Assembly (NCBI GenBank): GCA_017616895.1
Contig: JAFZXE010000023.1
Coordinates: forward strand, 1 to 64,000
From: Bacteroidales bacterium
Lineage (GTDB): Bacteria > Bacteroidota > Bacteroidia > Bacteroidales > P3
Direction of reading: 5' to 3'
DNA length: 64,000 bases
Positions within the stretch are counted from its first letter, which is position 1; each line of letters opens with the position of its first letter. The notes under the pieces are model-generated. The model worked only from the letters and a program-made list of their open reading frames with translations, searched no databases and was not told the DNA's origin. The translations under genes were made by a program, and so were the position numbers. Positions 26,993 to 36,523 of the stretch are shown here, in pieces.

Positions 26993-27580
26993 ATGAAGAC
27001 AATACTATACGTTCACGGCTACCGTTCGAACAGTCAAGCGCGCAAAGCACAGGAGCTCAAACAGATGTTTCCCGACTGTAAGGTTCTCGTACCAGATTTT
27101 GAATATAACCACTACACAGCTGGAGAGATACATGACCAGCTGAAAGAGATTGTGGAGAAAAACCATGTCGATATGATTGTGGGCAGCAGCCTCGGCGGAT
27201 TTTTCACGCTGTGCGCCACCTCGTGGTTTGAAGGTCCGGTGTGGGGCATCAACCCTGCAATACACCCCGTGGAGCAGTTTAACAAACATATAGTGCCGAA
27301 ACTGATGAAACGTTCTCCGCAGCTGATGCCGATTGCCAAGAAGAATCTGGAATCGTATCAGAAATGCGAGGACGAGGTGTTTGCGAAGCTTCCGAAACGT
27401 GAGCACCAGATAAACCTGGCATTGTGCACCGATGACGAGACCCTGGGGGACCACAAGGACACCATCGCCGCCTTCCCGAATGCCGACCAGGTGGTTTGGC
27501 AGGACAACTCAGGCCATCACTGCACAAGGTTCCCTGAGCTGAAGCCTTATATGCAGAAGACGCTCGACGGGATAAAATAG
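26993..27580 (+). CDS. YqiA/UPF0227-like alpha/beta-hydrolase esterase
   Basis: A small cytosolic alpha/beta hydrolase. It opens with MKTILYVHGYRSNSQARKA, where the VHG loop forms the oxyanion hole, has the nucleophile elbow GSSLGG near residues 64-69 (Ser), and a C-terminal HHC segment in DNSGHHCTRFPEL that supplies the catalytic His; Asp is probably in LCTDDETLG. The 195-residue length is normal for the family. Members hydrolyse short acyl esters; the physiological substrate is unknown. It is a single-gene unit with a terminator behind it. It ends with TAG. Confidence 0.85.
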   Translation: MKTILYVHGYRSNSQARKAQELKQMFPDCKVLVPDFEYNHYTAGEIHDQLKEIVEKNHVDMIVGSSLGGFFTLCATSWFEGPVWGINPAIHPVEQFNKHIVPKLMKRSPQLMPIAKKNLESYQKCEDEVFAKLPKREHQINLALCTDDETLGDHKDTIAAFPNADQVVWQDNSGHHCTRFPELKPYMQKTLDGIK

Positions 27581-27610
27581 TAGTGACGTCGGCTGCTTGA
27601 GTGATTGAAT

Positions 27611-27646
27611 GCTTGAATGGGCGAACGGTTATTCAAGCAGTTTTTT
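27611..27646 (+). terminator. Hairpin terminator after the esterase gene
   Basis: GCTTGAAT and ATTCAAGC pair around a 12-base loop and are followed by a six-T run. Confidence 0.7.
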
Positions 27647-27682
27647 GGTTTTGAATAACAAAAGGCAACTAAAAGGCAACAC

Positions 27683-30367
27683 GTGGACAACGAAGAGACT
27701 AACATTCCTAACGAGGAAGAACTGAACGAGAGTACGACACAGTCGTCGGAATATGTGCCGTCGCAAGACGAAGAACCGACAAGAGAAGGCGAGACCATAT
27801 CGCTGGGCAACATGTTCCGCGACTATTGGATTGACTATGCATCGGACGTGATACTGGACCGCTCGGTGCCAGACATCAACGACGGTCTCAAACCTGTGCA
27901 GCGACGCATACTGCACACGATGAACGAGATGGACGACGGACGCATGAACAAAGTGCAAAGCATAGTGGGTCATACGATGTCGTACCATCCGCACGGCGAC
28001 CAATCGATAAAAGATGCGCTGGTGAACCTTGGGCAAAAAGAGTTGCTAATAGACTGTCAAGGTAACTGGGGAAACATTCTGACCGGCGAAGATGCGGCTG
28101 CGGGACGATATATAGAGGCGCGACTGACGAAATTTGCCAAAGAGGTGGTGTTCAACAAGAAGACCACACAGTGGAAGCCAAGCTACGACGGACGCAACCA
28201 AGAGCCCGTAACGCTGCCGATAAAGTTCCCGCTGCTGCTGGCTCAAGGTACCAAAGGTATCGCGGTGACGCTGACATCGGTGATACTGCCATATAACTTC
28301 TGCGAACTGATTGACGCAAGCATCAAGGTGTTGCGCGACGAAGAGTTCGAGATATATCCCGATTTTCCGACGGGAGGATTGATTGACGTATCGAAATACA
28401 ACGACGGTGCTCAGGGAGGCCGACTGAGGATACGTGCCAAGATGCACTACGACGAGAAGCGCAAGGCGATAGTGATAACCGAAGTACCGTACTCGGTGAC
28501 CACGGGCGATTTGAGAGAGAGCATAATAAAGGCATTTGAGAAAGGCAAGATAAAGATAAAAAAGGTTGAGGACTACACGGCGTCAGAGGCCGAAGTGGTG
28601 GTGTTCCTGCCCAGCGGTGTTTCGCCCGACCAGACGATAGATGCGCTGTATGCCTTCACACAGTGCCAGATATCATTCTCGCCGCAGACGTGCGTAATTG
28701 TCGATAACAAGCCGGTTTTCATGACGATATCGGATATACTGCGACATTCGACGATGCGCACCCGCGACCTGCTTCGCCAGGAGTTGGAGATACAGCTCGA
28801 GGAACTGAACGAGCGCTGGTACTGGGTTTCGCTTGAGAAAATATTCTTTGAGAAGGGCATCTACAAAAAGATGGAGAAGAAGGACAGCTCAGACTGGGAA
28901 GAGCAGGTAGATGATATGCACAAAGCCTTCGGACCGTACAAGAAGAAGCTGAAACGAGAGGTGACCCGCGACGATGTGCTCAAGCTGACTGAGAAACCCG
29001 TCAAGAAAATCTCGAAATTCGACATAAAGAAAGCTGCCGAAGAGATTGAGGAAATTGAGATGAATATGGACGAGGTGAAGAACCATCTGGCACACCTCAC
29101 CGACTATGCCATCTCATACTTCAAGCACATACTGGAAAAGTACGGTAAAGGGCGTGACCGCAAGACCGAGATACGCAACTTTGAGGACATACAAGCAGCA
29201 ACGGTGGCTGTTGCCAACGAGAAGCTGTATGTGAACCGCACAACGGGATTCGCCGGATACGGATTGAAACGAGAAGAAGGCGTCGAGTTTGTGTGCGACT
29301 GTTCCAAGATGGACGACATCATCGTGTTCCGCCGCGACGGCTCGATGATGGTAACGAAAGTGCAGGACAAGTGCTTTGTAGGCTCTACCGACTGCACTGA
29401 AATAATATTCATATCAGTTTTCCGCAAACGAGACGAGCGAACGGTATATAACATGGTTTATCGCGACGGCTCGGCGGGATATATCTTTGTCAAGCGATTC
29501 TCGGTGACCGGCATCACCAGAGACAAACCCTACGACTTGACCAAAGGCACAAAGAACTCGAAGGTGCTTTATTTCACAGCCAACCCCAACGGAGAGGCCG
29601 AGGTGATAACCATTCATCATGTGAGCAAGCCGAAACTGAAGAAGACCAGCTTCGACTTCGATTTTGCAACACTTGCCATCAAAGGGCGTCAGGCTATGGG
29701 AAACATACTGACCCGCAACGCCGTACGCAATATCAACAAGGTGGGCGAAGGCATCTCGACACTCGGTGCCCGCAAGATATGGTTTGACGAGAGCGTTAAA
29801 CGACTGAACGTGACCGAAGCCGGAAGGCTACTGGGTGAATTCAAAGGTGCAGACAAAATCTTCACTCTTATGCAGTCGGGGATATTCCGCAATACCAACT
29901 TCGACTTGTCGAATCACTTTGAAGACGACCTGCTGGAGATTAGAAAGTACAACCGCCACAACATCGTGACCATCATATACAAAGAGGCCGAAGGTGGAAA
30001 CTACTATATCAAACGTTTCTCGGTGGAGGATGCATCAGACAAAAAACTCTCCTACCTTGAAGAAGGCAGCGGAGACACCCTGGTAACCTACTCGATGGAC
30101 ACATATCCTAGAGTTGAAATGGTATATGCCGAAAAGTCAGGCAAGAAAGTCGAGTCTGAGATTGTCGATGTTTATGACTTTATAGCCGTTAAAGGCTACA
30201 AGGCAAAAGGCAAACGACTCTCGACCGTCGAAGTAAAAGAGTTCCGCTGGCTTGACCCTCTTCCAGAACCGGAATATGAGGAAGAACCCGAAACCGAACA
30301 ACCGACCGAAGCTGAATCAGACAACCGGATGGGATATGCCGAAGGTACGCAGAGCGAGTTGTTTTAA
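27683..30367 (+). CDS. parC: DNA topoisomerase IV subunit A
   Basis: The breakage-reunion subunit of a type IIA topoisomerase that separates linked chromosomes. An acidic N-terminal tail (1-40) precedes the winged-helix domain: YASDVILDRSVPDINDGLKPVQRRIL (52-77), HTMSYHPHGDQSI (97-109) and the catalytic Tyr143 in AAAGRYIEARL. The tower and coiled-coil parts follow, and the C-terminal DNA-wrapping domain ends in an acidic tail rich in Glu/Pro. GTG at 27683 is the start; no nearby ATG keeps the tail. parE is not in the window, although ParE and ParC genes are often adjacent. 894 residues is normal for Bacteroidetes. Confidence 0.95.
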   Translation: MDNEETNIPNEEELNESTTQSSEYVPSQDEEPTREGETISLGNMFRDYWIDYASDVILDRSVPDINDGLKPVQRRILHTMNEMDDGRMNKVQSIVGHTMSYHPHGDQSIKDALVNLGQKELLIDCQGNWGNILTGEDAAAGRYIEARLTKFAKEVVFNKKTTQWKPSYDGRNQEPVTLPIKFPLLLAQGTKGIAVTLTSVILPYNFCELIDASIKVLRDEEFEIYPDFPTGGLIDVSKYNDGAQGGRLRIRAKMHYDEKRKAIVITEVPYSVTTGDLRESIIKAFEKGKIKIKKVEDYTASEAEVVVFLPSGVSPDQTIDALYAFTQCQISFSPQTCVIVDNKPVFMTISDILRHSTMRTRDLLRQELEIQLEELNERWYWVSLEKIFFEKGIYKKMEKKDSSDWEEQVDDMHKAFGPYKKKLKREVTRDDVLKLTEKPVKKISKFDIKKAAEEIEEIEMNMDEVKNHLAHLTDYAISYFKHILEKYGKGRDRKTEIRNFEDIQAATVAVANEKLYVNRTTGFAGYGLKREEGVEFVCDCSKMDDIIVFRRDGSMMVTKVQDKCFVGSTDCTEIIFISVFRKRDERTVYNMVYRDGSAGYIFVKRFSVTGITRDKPYDLTKGTKNSKVLYFTANPNGEAEVITIHHVSKPKLKKTSFDFDFATLAIKGRQAMGNILTRNAVRNINKVGEGISTLGARKIWFDESVKRLNVTEAGRLLGEFKGADKIFTLMQSGIFRNTNFDLSNHFEDDLLEIRKYNRHNIVTIIYKEAEGGNYYIKRFSVEDASDKKLSYLEEGSGDTLVTYSMDTYPRVEMVYAEKSGKKVESEIVDVYDFIAVKGYKAKGKRLSTVEVKEFRWLDPLPEPEYEEEPETEQPTEAESDNRMGYAEGTQSELF

Positions 30368-30416
30368 CTTTAGCAGTTAGTTTCCTGTAATAGGTCACAA
30401 TTCACTGGGCACACAA

Positions 30417-31664
30417 ATGAAGATACTCGCTGTACTTCCACGATTTCCATACCCACTCGAGAAAGGCGACAAACTGAGAGCCTATCACCAGCTGAAACAG
30501 TTGGCGAAAAGCAACCAGATATACCTTTTCTGTACCACCCACAGTAAGCTCAGCGACGAAGAAATCGAGGCCGTGAGCGTATTCTGTGCCGACGTGAAGA
30601 TAGTGAAGACGACCAAGGCAAAATCAATTCTGAACGCTGCCATATATTTCGCCACGGGAAGGTCGCTACAACTGGGCTATTGGGATTCGTGTAGCACTCG
30701 CAACGCCTTCAAACAGTACGAGAAGAAGGTCAATCCAGATGTACTCTACTGCCAGATGGTGCGGACAATGCCGTGGGTCGAGAAGTCCAAAACGGCCAAA
30801 GTTATAGACTACCAAGACGCCCTCTCGACAAACGTGGCCAGACGAGCCAAGATGTCGTCGGGGTTATGGAAGAAAATACTGAACCACGAAGCGGTATGTC
30901 TCGAAAAAGCCGAGCAGAAAGCACTGACTGTATTTGACCGCTACACCATTATTTCAAGGCGTGACCGGCGAGCCGTCAGGAAAGAGGGCGACATACACAT
31001 CGACGTGGTGACTAACGGAATAGACTTTGACTATTTCGCACCTCAAGAGGTGGAGAAGACCGCCGACATCGTGTTCTGCGGCAATATGCAATATGAACCC
31101 AACGTAAACGCCGCCAAGTTTCTGGTTGAACGTATTATGCCCAAGGTGTGGAGAACCCTGCCCGACACAACTGTGGTGCTGGCGGGAGCCGAACCTACGA
31201 AAGCGGTTAGAGCACTCGCCGGACCCAAGGTGACCGTGACCGGCTGGGTCGAGGACATACGGCCTTACTACCGGTCGGCTCGCATTTTTGTAGCGCCGAT
31301 GCTGTCGGGTTCTGGACTACAAAACAAACTTCTGGAGGCGATGGCGATGGGCATTCCCTGTGTGACCACATTAGTCGCCAACGGTACACTCGGAGCCACC
31401 TCGAAGCAGGAGATACTCGTAGGCAAATGTACCGACGCGATGGCCAGCCACATAGTGCGGTTGCTGGGCGATGCAAAACTGAGAAAACGCCTGTCTGAAA
31501 ACGGCAGAGCCTTTGTGCAGAAGAACTATTCGTGGATCGAAAGTGTAAAATATCTGGAGCTGGTACTGCGTCAGGCCGCAAAAAAAGAAAAACCGAACAA
31601 ACAAAAGAAAGGCAAATGGGTGCCAAATGGAAACCGGACAAAGGGAAGTGGAAAGACGGAATAG
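30417..31664 (+). CDS. GT4-family glycosyltransferase
   Basis: A sugar transferase with the GT-B fold. The N-terminal domain starts MKILAVLPRFPYPLEKGDKLR, as in a group of Bacteroidota transferases related to the PEP-CTERM/EpsH-associated family. The C-terminal nucleotide-sugar-binding domain has VVTNGIDFDYF, IVFCGNMQYEPNVNA, VTGWVEDIRPYYRSA and the GT4 EX7E-like APMLSGSGLQNKLLEAMAMGIP motif. About the last 25 residues are K/G/N-rich. The gene overlaps hflX by 49 bases if hflX starts at 31616. The acceptor and sugar donor cannot be read from sequence; cell-surface polysaccharide synthesis is likely. Confidence 0.87.
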   Translation: MKILAVLPRFPYPLEKGDKLRAYHQLKQLAKSNQIYLFCTTHSKLSDEEIEAVSVFCADVKIVKTTKAKSILNAAIYFATGRSLQLGYWDSCSTRNAFKQYEKKVNPDVLYCQMVRTMPWVEKSKTAKVIDYQDALSTNVARRAKMSSGLWKKILNHEAVCLEKAEQKALTVFDRYTIISRRDRRAVRKEGDIHIDVVTNGIDFDYFAPQEVEKTADIVFCGNMQYEPNVNAAKFLVERIMPKVWRTLPDTTVVLAGAEPTKAVRALAGPKVTVTGWVEDIRPYYRSARIFVAPMLSGSGLQNKLLEAMAMGIPCVTTLVANGTLGATSKQEILVGKCTDAMASHIVRLLGDAKLRKRLSENGRAFVQKNYSWIESVKYLELVLRQAAKKEKPNKQKKGKWVPNGNRTKGSGKTE

Positions 31665-32902
31665 GCTCTTGGGAAGCCGAGAACCGTAAACGCCCCACAC
31701 CTCAGCAGCGCAACACCTTTGAGACCAAGTCTATTGCCGAGAAGGCGATACTCGTGGCCGTCTGCCCTTTCGGAACCAAAATGGAATACACCGAAGAGTG
31801 TCTCGCAGAACTCGAGTTCCTGCTGCAGACAGCCGGCGGAGTGCCTGTGAAAAAAGTCATACAGAAACTCGAACGGCCAGACACTCGCACCTATATCGGC
31901 AGCGGCAAAATAGAGGAAGTGCTGGGCTACAAGGATGCGCTGGACGCCGACATCATGGTGTTCGACGATGAACTCTCTCCAGCTCAACTGCGCAACCTCG
32001 AACGAACCTTCAACTGCCGCATACTTGACCGCACCACCCTGATACTCGACATCTTCGCAAAGCATGCACGCACTTCCACCGCCAAAACCCAAGTCGAACT
32101 GGCACAACTGCAATACATGCTTCCACGTCTCACCCGCCTCTGGACTCACCTTGAGCGCCAACGAGGCGGCATCGGTATGCGAGGTCCAGGCGAAACCCAG
32201 ATTGAGACTGACCGACGCCTCATTACCGAGAAAATCAGCCTACTCAAAGAACGGCTGAAAGATATCGACAAGCAGAAAACCCTACAACGCAAGAACCGAG
32301 AAAGCCTTGTCCGTGTCGCACTTGTGGGATATACCAATGTCGGCAAATCGACCCTTATGAATCTCCTCAGCAAGAGCGACGTCACAGCCGAAAACAAACT
32401 CTTCGCCACACTCGACACCACAGTCCGCAAAGTGGTAATCGACAACCTTCCATTCCTGCTCACTGACACCGTCGGCTTCATCCGCAAACTGCCCCACGGG
32501 TTGGTCGAGTCCTTCAAATCCACTCTCGACGAAGTTCGCGAAGCCGACCTCCTTATGCACGTTATCGACATCTCACACTCCAACTACGAGGAACAGATAG
32601 AAGCCGTCAACAGCACCCTCGATGAAATAGGCTGTGCCGATAAACCCACCATCATGGTGTTCAACAAAATCGACGCCTATACCTACACCCCGAAGGAGGA
32701 CGACGACCTTACACCAATGACCAAGGCCAACTGGACATTGGAGATGCTACAGGAAACCTGGATGGGCAAAGACCCCACCCACAAGACCATCTTCATCTCA
32801 GCCGCCAACAAAGAAAACGTAGATGCACTGAGAGCTATGATGTATGACGACATAAAGCGCATCCACGCTATCCGTTACCCATACAATAACTTTTTATACT
32901 AA
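31616..32902 (+). CDS. hflX: GTPase HflX
   Basis: A ribosome-associated GTPase that splits or rescues stalled 70S ribosomes under stress. The N-terminal HflX domain includes AILVAVCPFG, RPDTRTYIGSGKIEE and FDDELSPAQLRNLE, then RLTRLWTHLERQRGGIGMRGPGE, the family signature. The G domain has GYTNVGKSTL (G1), DTVGFIRKLPHGLVESFKSTL (G3 area) and NKID (G4). ATG at 31616 is chosen because it precedes the conserved domain with a short K-rich tail; GTG at 31532 would extend it further into the glycosyltransferase gene. mtgA starts 6 bases downstream, so hflX and mtgA are one unit. Confidence 0.93.
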   Translation: MGAKWKPDKGKWKDGIGSWEAENRKRPTPQQRNTFETKSIAEKAILVAVCPFGTKMEYTEECLAELEFLLQTAGGVPVKKVIQKLERPDTRTYIGSGKIEEVLGYKDALDADIMVFDDELSPAQLRNLERTFNCRILDRTTLILDIFAKHARTSTAKTQVELAQLQYMLPRLTRLWTHLERQRGGIGMRGPGETQIETDRRLITEKISLLKERLKDIDKQKTLQRKNRESLVRVALVGYTNVGKSTLMNLLSKSDVTAENKLFATLDTTVRKVVIDNLPFLLTDTVGFIRKLPHGLVESFKSTLDEVREADLLMHVIDISHSNYEEQIEAVNSTLDEIGCADKPTIMVFNKIDAYTYTPKEDDDLTPMTKANWTLEMLQETWMGKDPTHKTIFISAANKENVDALRAMMYDDIKRIHAIRYPYNNFLY

Positions 32903-32908
32903 CCGAAA

Positions 32909-33751
32909 TTGAAAGCAAAACATAAGACATCGAAAAAGCATCGTCGCCTGCCAGGATGGAAAAGTCTCCCCTTGTGGCGAAAGATATTGAGGTTGCTATG
33001 GTTCATTCCGTTTGCGCTATGGCTGTTCACCCTCCTCCTCGTCGTCGCCTACCGCTGGGTGAACCCACCGCTCACCCCTCTCATGGTGCAGAGATTCAAC
33101 CAACAGCTCTTCCAGAAAAACCGCCCGGTCAACTTCGAGCACAAAAGCGTCAAAATCGACGATATTTCGCACTACATGGTTGACTGCGTCGTTGCCTCCG
33201 AAGACGGACTCTTCATGTATCACCACGGATTCGACGTCAAGCAACTCAAACAATCCTATAAGGAAAACAAACGAGGCCGTAGAATCCGCGGTGGGAGCAC
33301 TATCTCCATGCAGACCGCCAAGAACGTCTTTCTTCCACACAAGCGCAGCATGCTTCGCAAAGCCGTCGAAGCCTACTTTACACAGCTCATCGAGTGGTTC
33401 TGGGGCAAGAAACGAATTATGGAGGTCTATCTCAACGTCATCGAGTTCGGCGACGGCATCTACGGCGTCGAAGCTGCCAGCCTCCACTACTACGGCAAAC
33501 ACGCCTCAGAGCTCACCCGGCATCAGGCAGCCGAGCTCGCTGTCAGCCTGCCGGCACCGCTGCGCCGCAACCCCGGCAACCCCTCGGCCTATTTCCGCAA
33601 ACGCACCAATGCCATCGAGGCCCGCTCCAGACAATACGGCCGCATAAACCTCGACGCAAAGAAAAAAGACCTCAACCCCAAATACCGGAACCAGGAAACC
33701 ATTATAGACTTCGTAAAATGGTACCGCAAGCAGAAGAAGAGCAGTCAATAA
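32909..33751 (+). CDS. mtgA: Monofunctional peptidoglycan glycosyltransferase
   Basis: A GT51 enzyme that polymerises lipid II into glycan strands without a transpeptidase domain. A basic N-terminus and one membrane helix (LLWFIPFALWLFTLLLVVA) anchor it in the inner membrane. The catalytic motif EDGLFMYHHGFD holds the first Glu, and RRIRGGSTISMQTAKNVFL, KKRIMEVYLN and YGVEAASLHYYGK match the family. 280 residues is slightly long. TTG at 32909 is the start because it lies 6 bases after hflX and before the basic tail. A hairpin repeat copy follows the stop. Confidence 0.92.
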   Translation: MKAKHKTSKKHRRLPGWKSLPLWRKILRLLWFIPFALWLFTLLLVVAYRWVNPPLTPLMVQRFNQQLFQKNRPVNFEHKSVKIDDISHYMVDCVVASEDGLFMYHHGFDVKQLKQSYKENKRGRRIRGGSTISMQTAKNVFLPHKRSMLRKAVEAYFTQLIEWFWGKKRIMEVYLNVIEFGDGIYGVEAASLHYYGKHASELTRHQAAELAVSLPAPLRRNPGNPSAYFRKRTNAIEARSRQYGRINLDAKKKDLNPKYRNQETIIDFVKWYRKQKKSSQ

Positions 33752-33755
33752 TCAG

Positions 33756-33774
33756 GTGCGTGCCCACACAGGGC
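33756..33774 (+). repeat. Dispersed hairpin repeat, copy in the mtgA-xerD spacer
   Basis: GTGCGTGCCCACACAGGGC, with one mismatch in the stem, lies between the mtgA stop and the xerD start. Confidence 0.65.
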
Positions 33775-33786
33775 GGTAATATCCAC

Positions 33787-34707
33787 ATGGCCCCATCGGA
33801 CATAACAAAACGCTGGCGAGAGGTCGAACGCGAATTTGAGACCCACCTCCGACTTGAACGCAACCTGTCGGCCAACACGGCGTCGGGGTACCTGAGCGAC
33901 CTGAGCCACCTTGAACGTTACGCCGTCGCTCGCTGCATTCCACCCGACAAAGTCGAGACCGCCGATATCGAGTCGCTTATAGCCGAATTGAACGAACTGG
34001 ATATAGCCGCCACAACTCAGAGCCGTTTTGTGTCAGCCTTCCGCACATTCTACCGCATGATGATACTCGACGACCGAATGAAAGAGAACCCCGCCGAGTT
34101 CGTCACCCTCCCCAAACGCCCCAAGCACCTTCCCGACATACTCACCGACGCAGACATCGACGCCATCCAGAGTACCTTCGACCGTTCCACTCCCGACGGC
34201 GAACGCAACTATGTCATCATCGAAGTGCTCTACGGCTGTGGGCTAAGGGTAAGCGAACTCGTAAGCCTCAAACTCGGCGACATCTACTACGACGAGCAGT
34301 GTCTCAGAATCTTCGGCAAGGGCAGCAAAGAACGCTGGGTGCCCATCAACCGTCACGCACTCGACCTCATGCTCACATATATCCACAACGTGCGCTCCCA
34401 CCTCGACATCAAGAAAGGCGAGGAGAGTTTCGTCTTCATCAGCCGTCTGGGGCGGCATCTGAGCAGAAATTTCGTCTTCATGTTCCTGCAGGACGCCGTG
34501 AAGAAAGCCGGCATCAGCAAGCATGTCTCGCCCCACAGCCTGCGACATAGCTTCGCCACCGAGCTCGTCAACGGAGGGGCCGACCTCCGGGCCGTTCAGG
34601 AGATGCTGGGACACGCCCACCTCGCCACCACCGAGATATACACCCACCTCTCGCCTGGCTACCTGCGTGAGACCATCGAGACCTACCACCCTCACTATAA
34701 GAAGTGA
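33787..34707 (+). CDS. xerD: Site-specific tyrosine recombinase XerD/XerC
   Basis: A tyrosine recombinase that resolves chromosome dimers at dif. The N-terminal SAM-like domain (REFETHLRLERNLSANTASGYLSDL) binds the core site. The catalytic domain has the Arg in YGCGLRVSELVSL, the HxLRHSFAT motif (HSLRHSFA), GHAHLATTEIYTHL with the second His and the nucleophile Tyr. The 306-residue length is normal. ATG at 33787 is preferred over upstream in-frame codons because it matches the usual start and lies just after a repeat element. Two hairpin repeat copies follow the stop. No dif-like site was searched for successfully here. Confidence 0.93.
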   Translation: MAPSDITKRWREVEREFETHLRLERNLSANTASGYLSDLSHLERYAVARCIPPDKVETADIESLIAELNELDIAATTQSRFVSAFRTFYRMMILDDRMKENPAEFVTLPKRPKHLPDILTDADIDAIQSTFDRSTPDGERNYVIIEVLYGCGLRVSELVSLKLGDIYYDEQCLRIFGKGSKERWVPINRHALDLMLTYIHNVRSHLDIKKGEESFVFISRLGRHLSRNFVFMFLQDAVKKAGISKHVSPHSLRHSFATELVNGGADLRAVQEMLGHAHLATTEIYTHLSPGYLRETIETYHPHYKK

Positions 34708-34712
34708 GTCAG

Positions 34713-34797
34713 GTGCGTGTCCGCACGGGGGGGCGTGCCCGGACAGGGCGAATATAATAGCAGTCAATAGTTAGTGACATTTGTCGATTCACAATTC
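34713..34797 (+). repeat. Composite intergenic repeat between xerD and comEC (two hairpin copies)
   Basis: GTGCGTGTCCGCAC (34713-34726) is followed by GGGCGTGCCCGGACAGGGCG (34731-34750), then a CAGTCAATAGTTAGTG block, ACATTTGTC and ATTCACAATTCAC words. The comEC start codon lies inside the last part. Confidence 0.65.
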
Positions 34798-36409
34798 ACA
34801 CAATACCCCATTCCTTTATGCGGTGGCCTTCGCCACAGGGTGTGGCATCGGCACCTACGGAAATCTCGCACCCGGCATATCGCGGTGGCTGCTGCCATGT
34901 GTTGTTGTGCTATGTCTGCTGAATATCACTTTCCAGCTTTTCTCGAACAAAAGCCACTACGGCGTTTCCCTTGCCACAACACTTGTGACCGCCGTTCTGC
35001 TGGGACTGACGGCTTACGACCTGCGCAACCCAATGCACCGAGAGGACAACTATATCCGTCACATCCCAAGAAATACCCTGACACCCTTTATAGCCGAAGT
35101 AAAAAGCGAGCCACAAAGGACGCCCAAACGCCTTAAAACCACCGTCGAAATCACGGCAATACTGCACAGCGACAGCCTCAAAGCAACCGTTGGCAAAGCC
35201 GTCGTTTACTTCGACACACTCGCAACATGGGTGGCACCAGGCGTGAGGGTGATGGCCGTCGGCGAGTTCCAGCCGCTACCAGACACCGTCGGCACCGAGC
35301 AATTTCACTACCGCCAGTATATGCAACGCAAAGGTGTTATGAGCCAATGCTTCACCAGCGGCATCGAACCAGTCCAATCGAGTGCCACAACGACAGTGCG
35401 GATACGGCGCTGGCGAAACGCACTTGCCGGGGTTGTGAACTCCAGCCATCTGTCGCCAGAACGGCGAGGTATTGTTAAGGCGCTTGTACTTGGGGAGAGG
35501 GAGGCACCCGACGAAATCACGAAAGCCGAGTTTCGAGCCGCCTGTCTGTCGCATCTGCTGTGTGTGTCGGGGCTGCATGTGGGCATAGTGGCGCTGCTGG
35601 TAGCGTTACTGCTACGACCATTAGGAGCCAATCTACACTCACGGATACTAAAAGGAGTCGCCGAACTGGCAGCGGTGTGGCTGTTTGTTATAATGACGGG
35701 TGCGGCCCCTTCGACCTTGCGGGCGGGTACGATGCTTTCCTTCATCATCGTGGGGCGTCTGGTCACGAACCGTATGGAGACGCTGTCTGCACTGGGGCTG
35801 TCGGCCTTGACGTTGCTGATGATACGTCCGACGATGATTGCCGACATCGGCTTCCAGCTTTCATACGCGGCGGTGACGGGGATAGCGGTGTTCTACAAGC
35901 CGATACACGACCTGGTGGAGGTGAGACGGATAGGTGACGTAACGGGATATATAGGCGAAAAGCTGACGCAGCGTCAAAGGCGAAGACGTCGATTGAAATG
36001 GCTGTGCAGGAGGATAGCGGCTGACGGACTGGAGCTGCTGTGGAAAAGCACGGTACTGACCATAGTGGCGCAGGTTTGCGTGATGCCGCTGACGCTGTAT
36101 TACTTCCATCAGCTGTCGCCTTGGTTCCTCGTGGCCAACGTACTGATAGTGCCGTTCACAGGACTGCTGCTGGGCAGCATCATGGTGATGATGGCGACGA
36201 GCGGCTGGGCGTGGGGCTGGCTGGCGATGACGGATGTGGTAAACTGGGAACTGGGCGTGGTGTGCGACGTGACCAGATGGGTGGCGGCGTTGCCGGGCGC
36301 GATGGTCGAGGAGGTGGAGTTCTCGCTGCCGATGCTGGCGGTTGCAATGCTGACCCTAACAGCGGCAGCGGTGTGGGTCCGTGCCCGGACTGGGCGAATA
36401 AATCTGTGA
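34781..36409 (+). CDS. comEC: ComEC/Rec2-type competence membrane protein
   Basis: A polytopic inner-membrane protein that forms the channel for single-stranded DNA in natural transformation. The N-terminal DUF4131-like region has a few helices and a soluble OB-like part (about 80-190). The Competence domain follows with LLCVSGLHVGIVALLVALLLRP and FVIMTGAAPSTLRAGTM, typical signatures. The metallo-beta-lactamase domain of longer ComEC proteins is absent, as in other Bacteroidetes. The only practical start is TTG at 34781, which falls inside the ATTCAC repeat. The 3' end (36377-36397) encodes part of the hairpin repeat, so the last residues WVRARTGRINL derive from it. Confidence 0.85.
   Translation: MSIHNSHNTPFLYAVAFATGCGIGTYGNLAPGISRWLLPCVVVLCLLNITFQLFSNKSHYGVSLATTLVTAVLLGLTAYDLRNPMHREDNYIRHIPRNTLTPFIAEVKSEPQRTPKRLKTTVEITAILHSDSLKATVGKAVVYFDTLATWVAPGVRVMAVGEFQPLPDTVGTEQFHYRQYMQRKGVMSQCFTSGIEPVQSSATTTVRIRRWRNALAGVVNSSHLSPERRGIVKALVLGEREAPDEITKAEFRAACLSHLLCVSGLHVGIVALLVALLLRPLGANLHSRILKGVAELAAVWLFVIMTGAAPSTLRAGTMLSFIIVGRLVTNRMETLSALGLSALTLLMIRPTMIADIGFQLSYAAVTGIAVFYKPIHDLVEVRRIGDVTGYIGEKLTQRQRRRRRLKWLCRRIAADGLELLWKSTVLTIVAQVCVMPLTLYYFHQLSPWFLVANVLIVPFTGLLLGSIMVMMATSGWAWGWLAMTDVVNWELGVVCDVTRWVAALPGAMVEEVEFSLPMLAVAMLTLTAAAVWVRARTGRINL
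36377..36397 (+). repeat. Dispersed hairpin repeat inside the 3' end of comEC
   Basis: GTCCGTGCCCGGACTGGGCG keeps the TGCC loop and the hairpin, but both stem halves differ from the main form (GTCCG/CGGAC instead of GTGCG/CGCAC). The paired change preserves the stem. Confidence 0.65.
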
Positions 36410-36440
36410 AGGTGTTAAGGTGTTAAAGTGTTATTGCGTT
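36410..36440 (+). repeat. GGTGTTAAGGTGTTAA word repeat after comEC
   Basis: GGTGTTAA units followed by GTGTTATTGCGTTAGTG, the same word family as 54655-54735. Confidence 0.5.
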
Positions 36441-36495
36441 AGTGGGTTTGGAGACAGGAATCTCTGCTCACTGTTTTCTATTCACTTTTTTTTTG

Positions 36496-36505
36496 TATTT
36501 TTGCA
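36496..36505 (+). promoter_or_regulatory. -7 promoter element for mscS
   Basis: TATTTTTGCA, after a long T-run, lies 18 bases before the mscS ATG. Confidence 0.6.
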
Positions 36506-36523
36506 TTTTATTATATAGGTATT

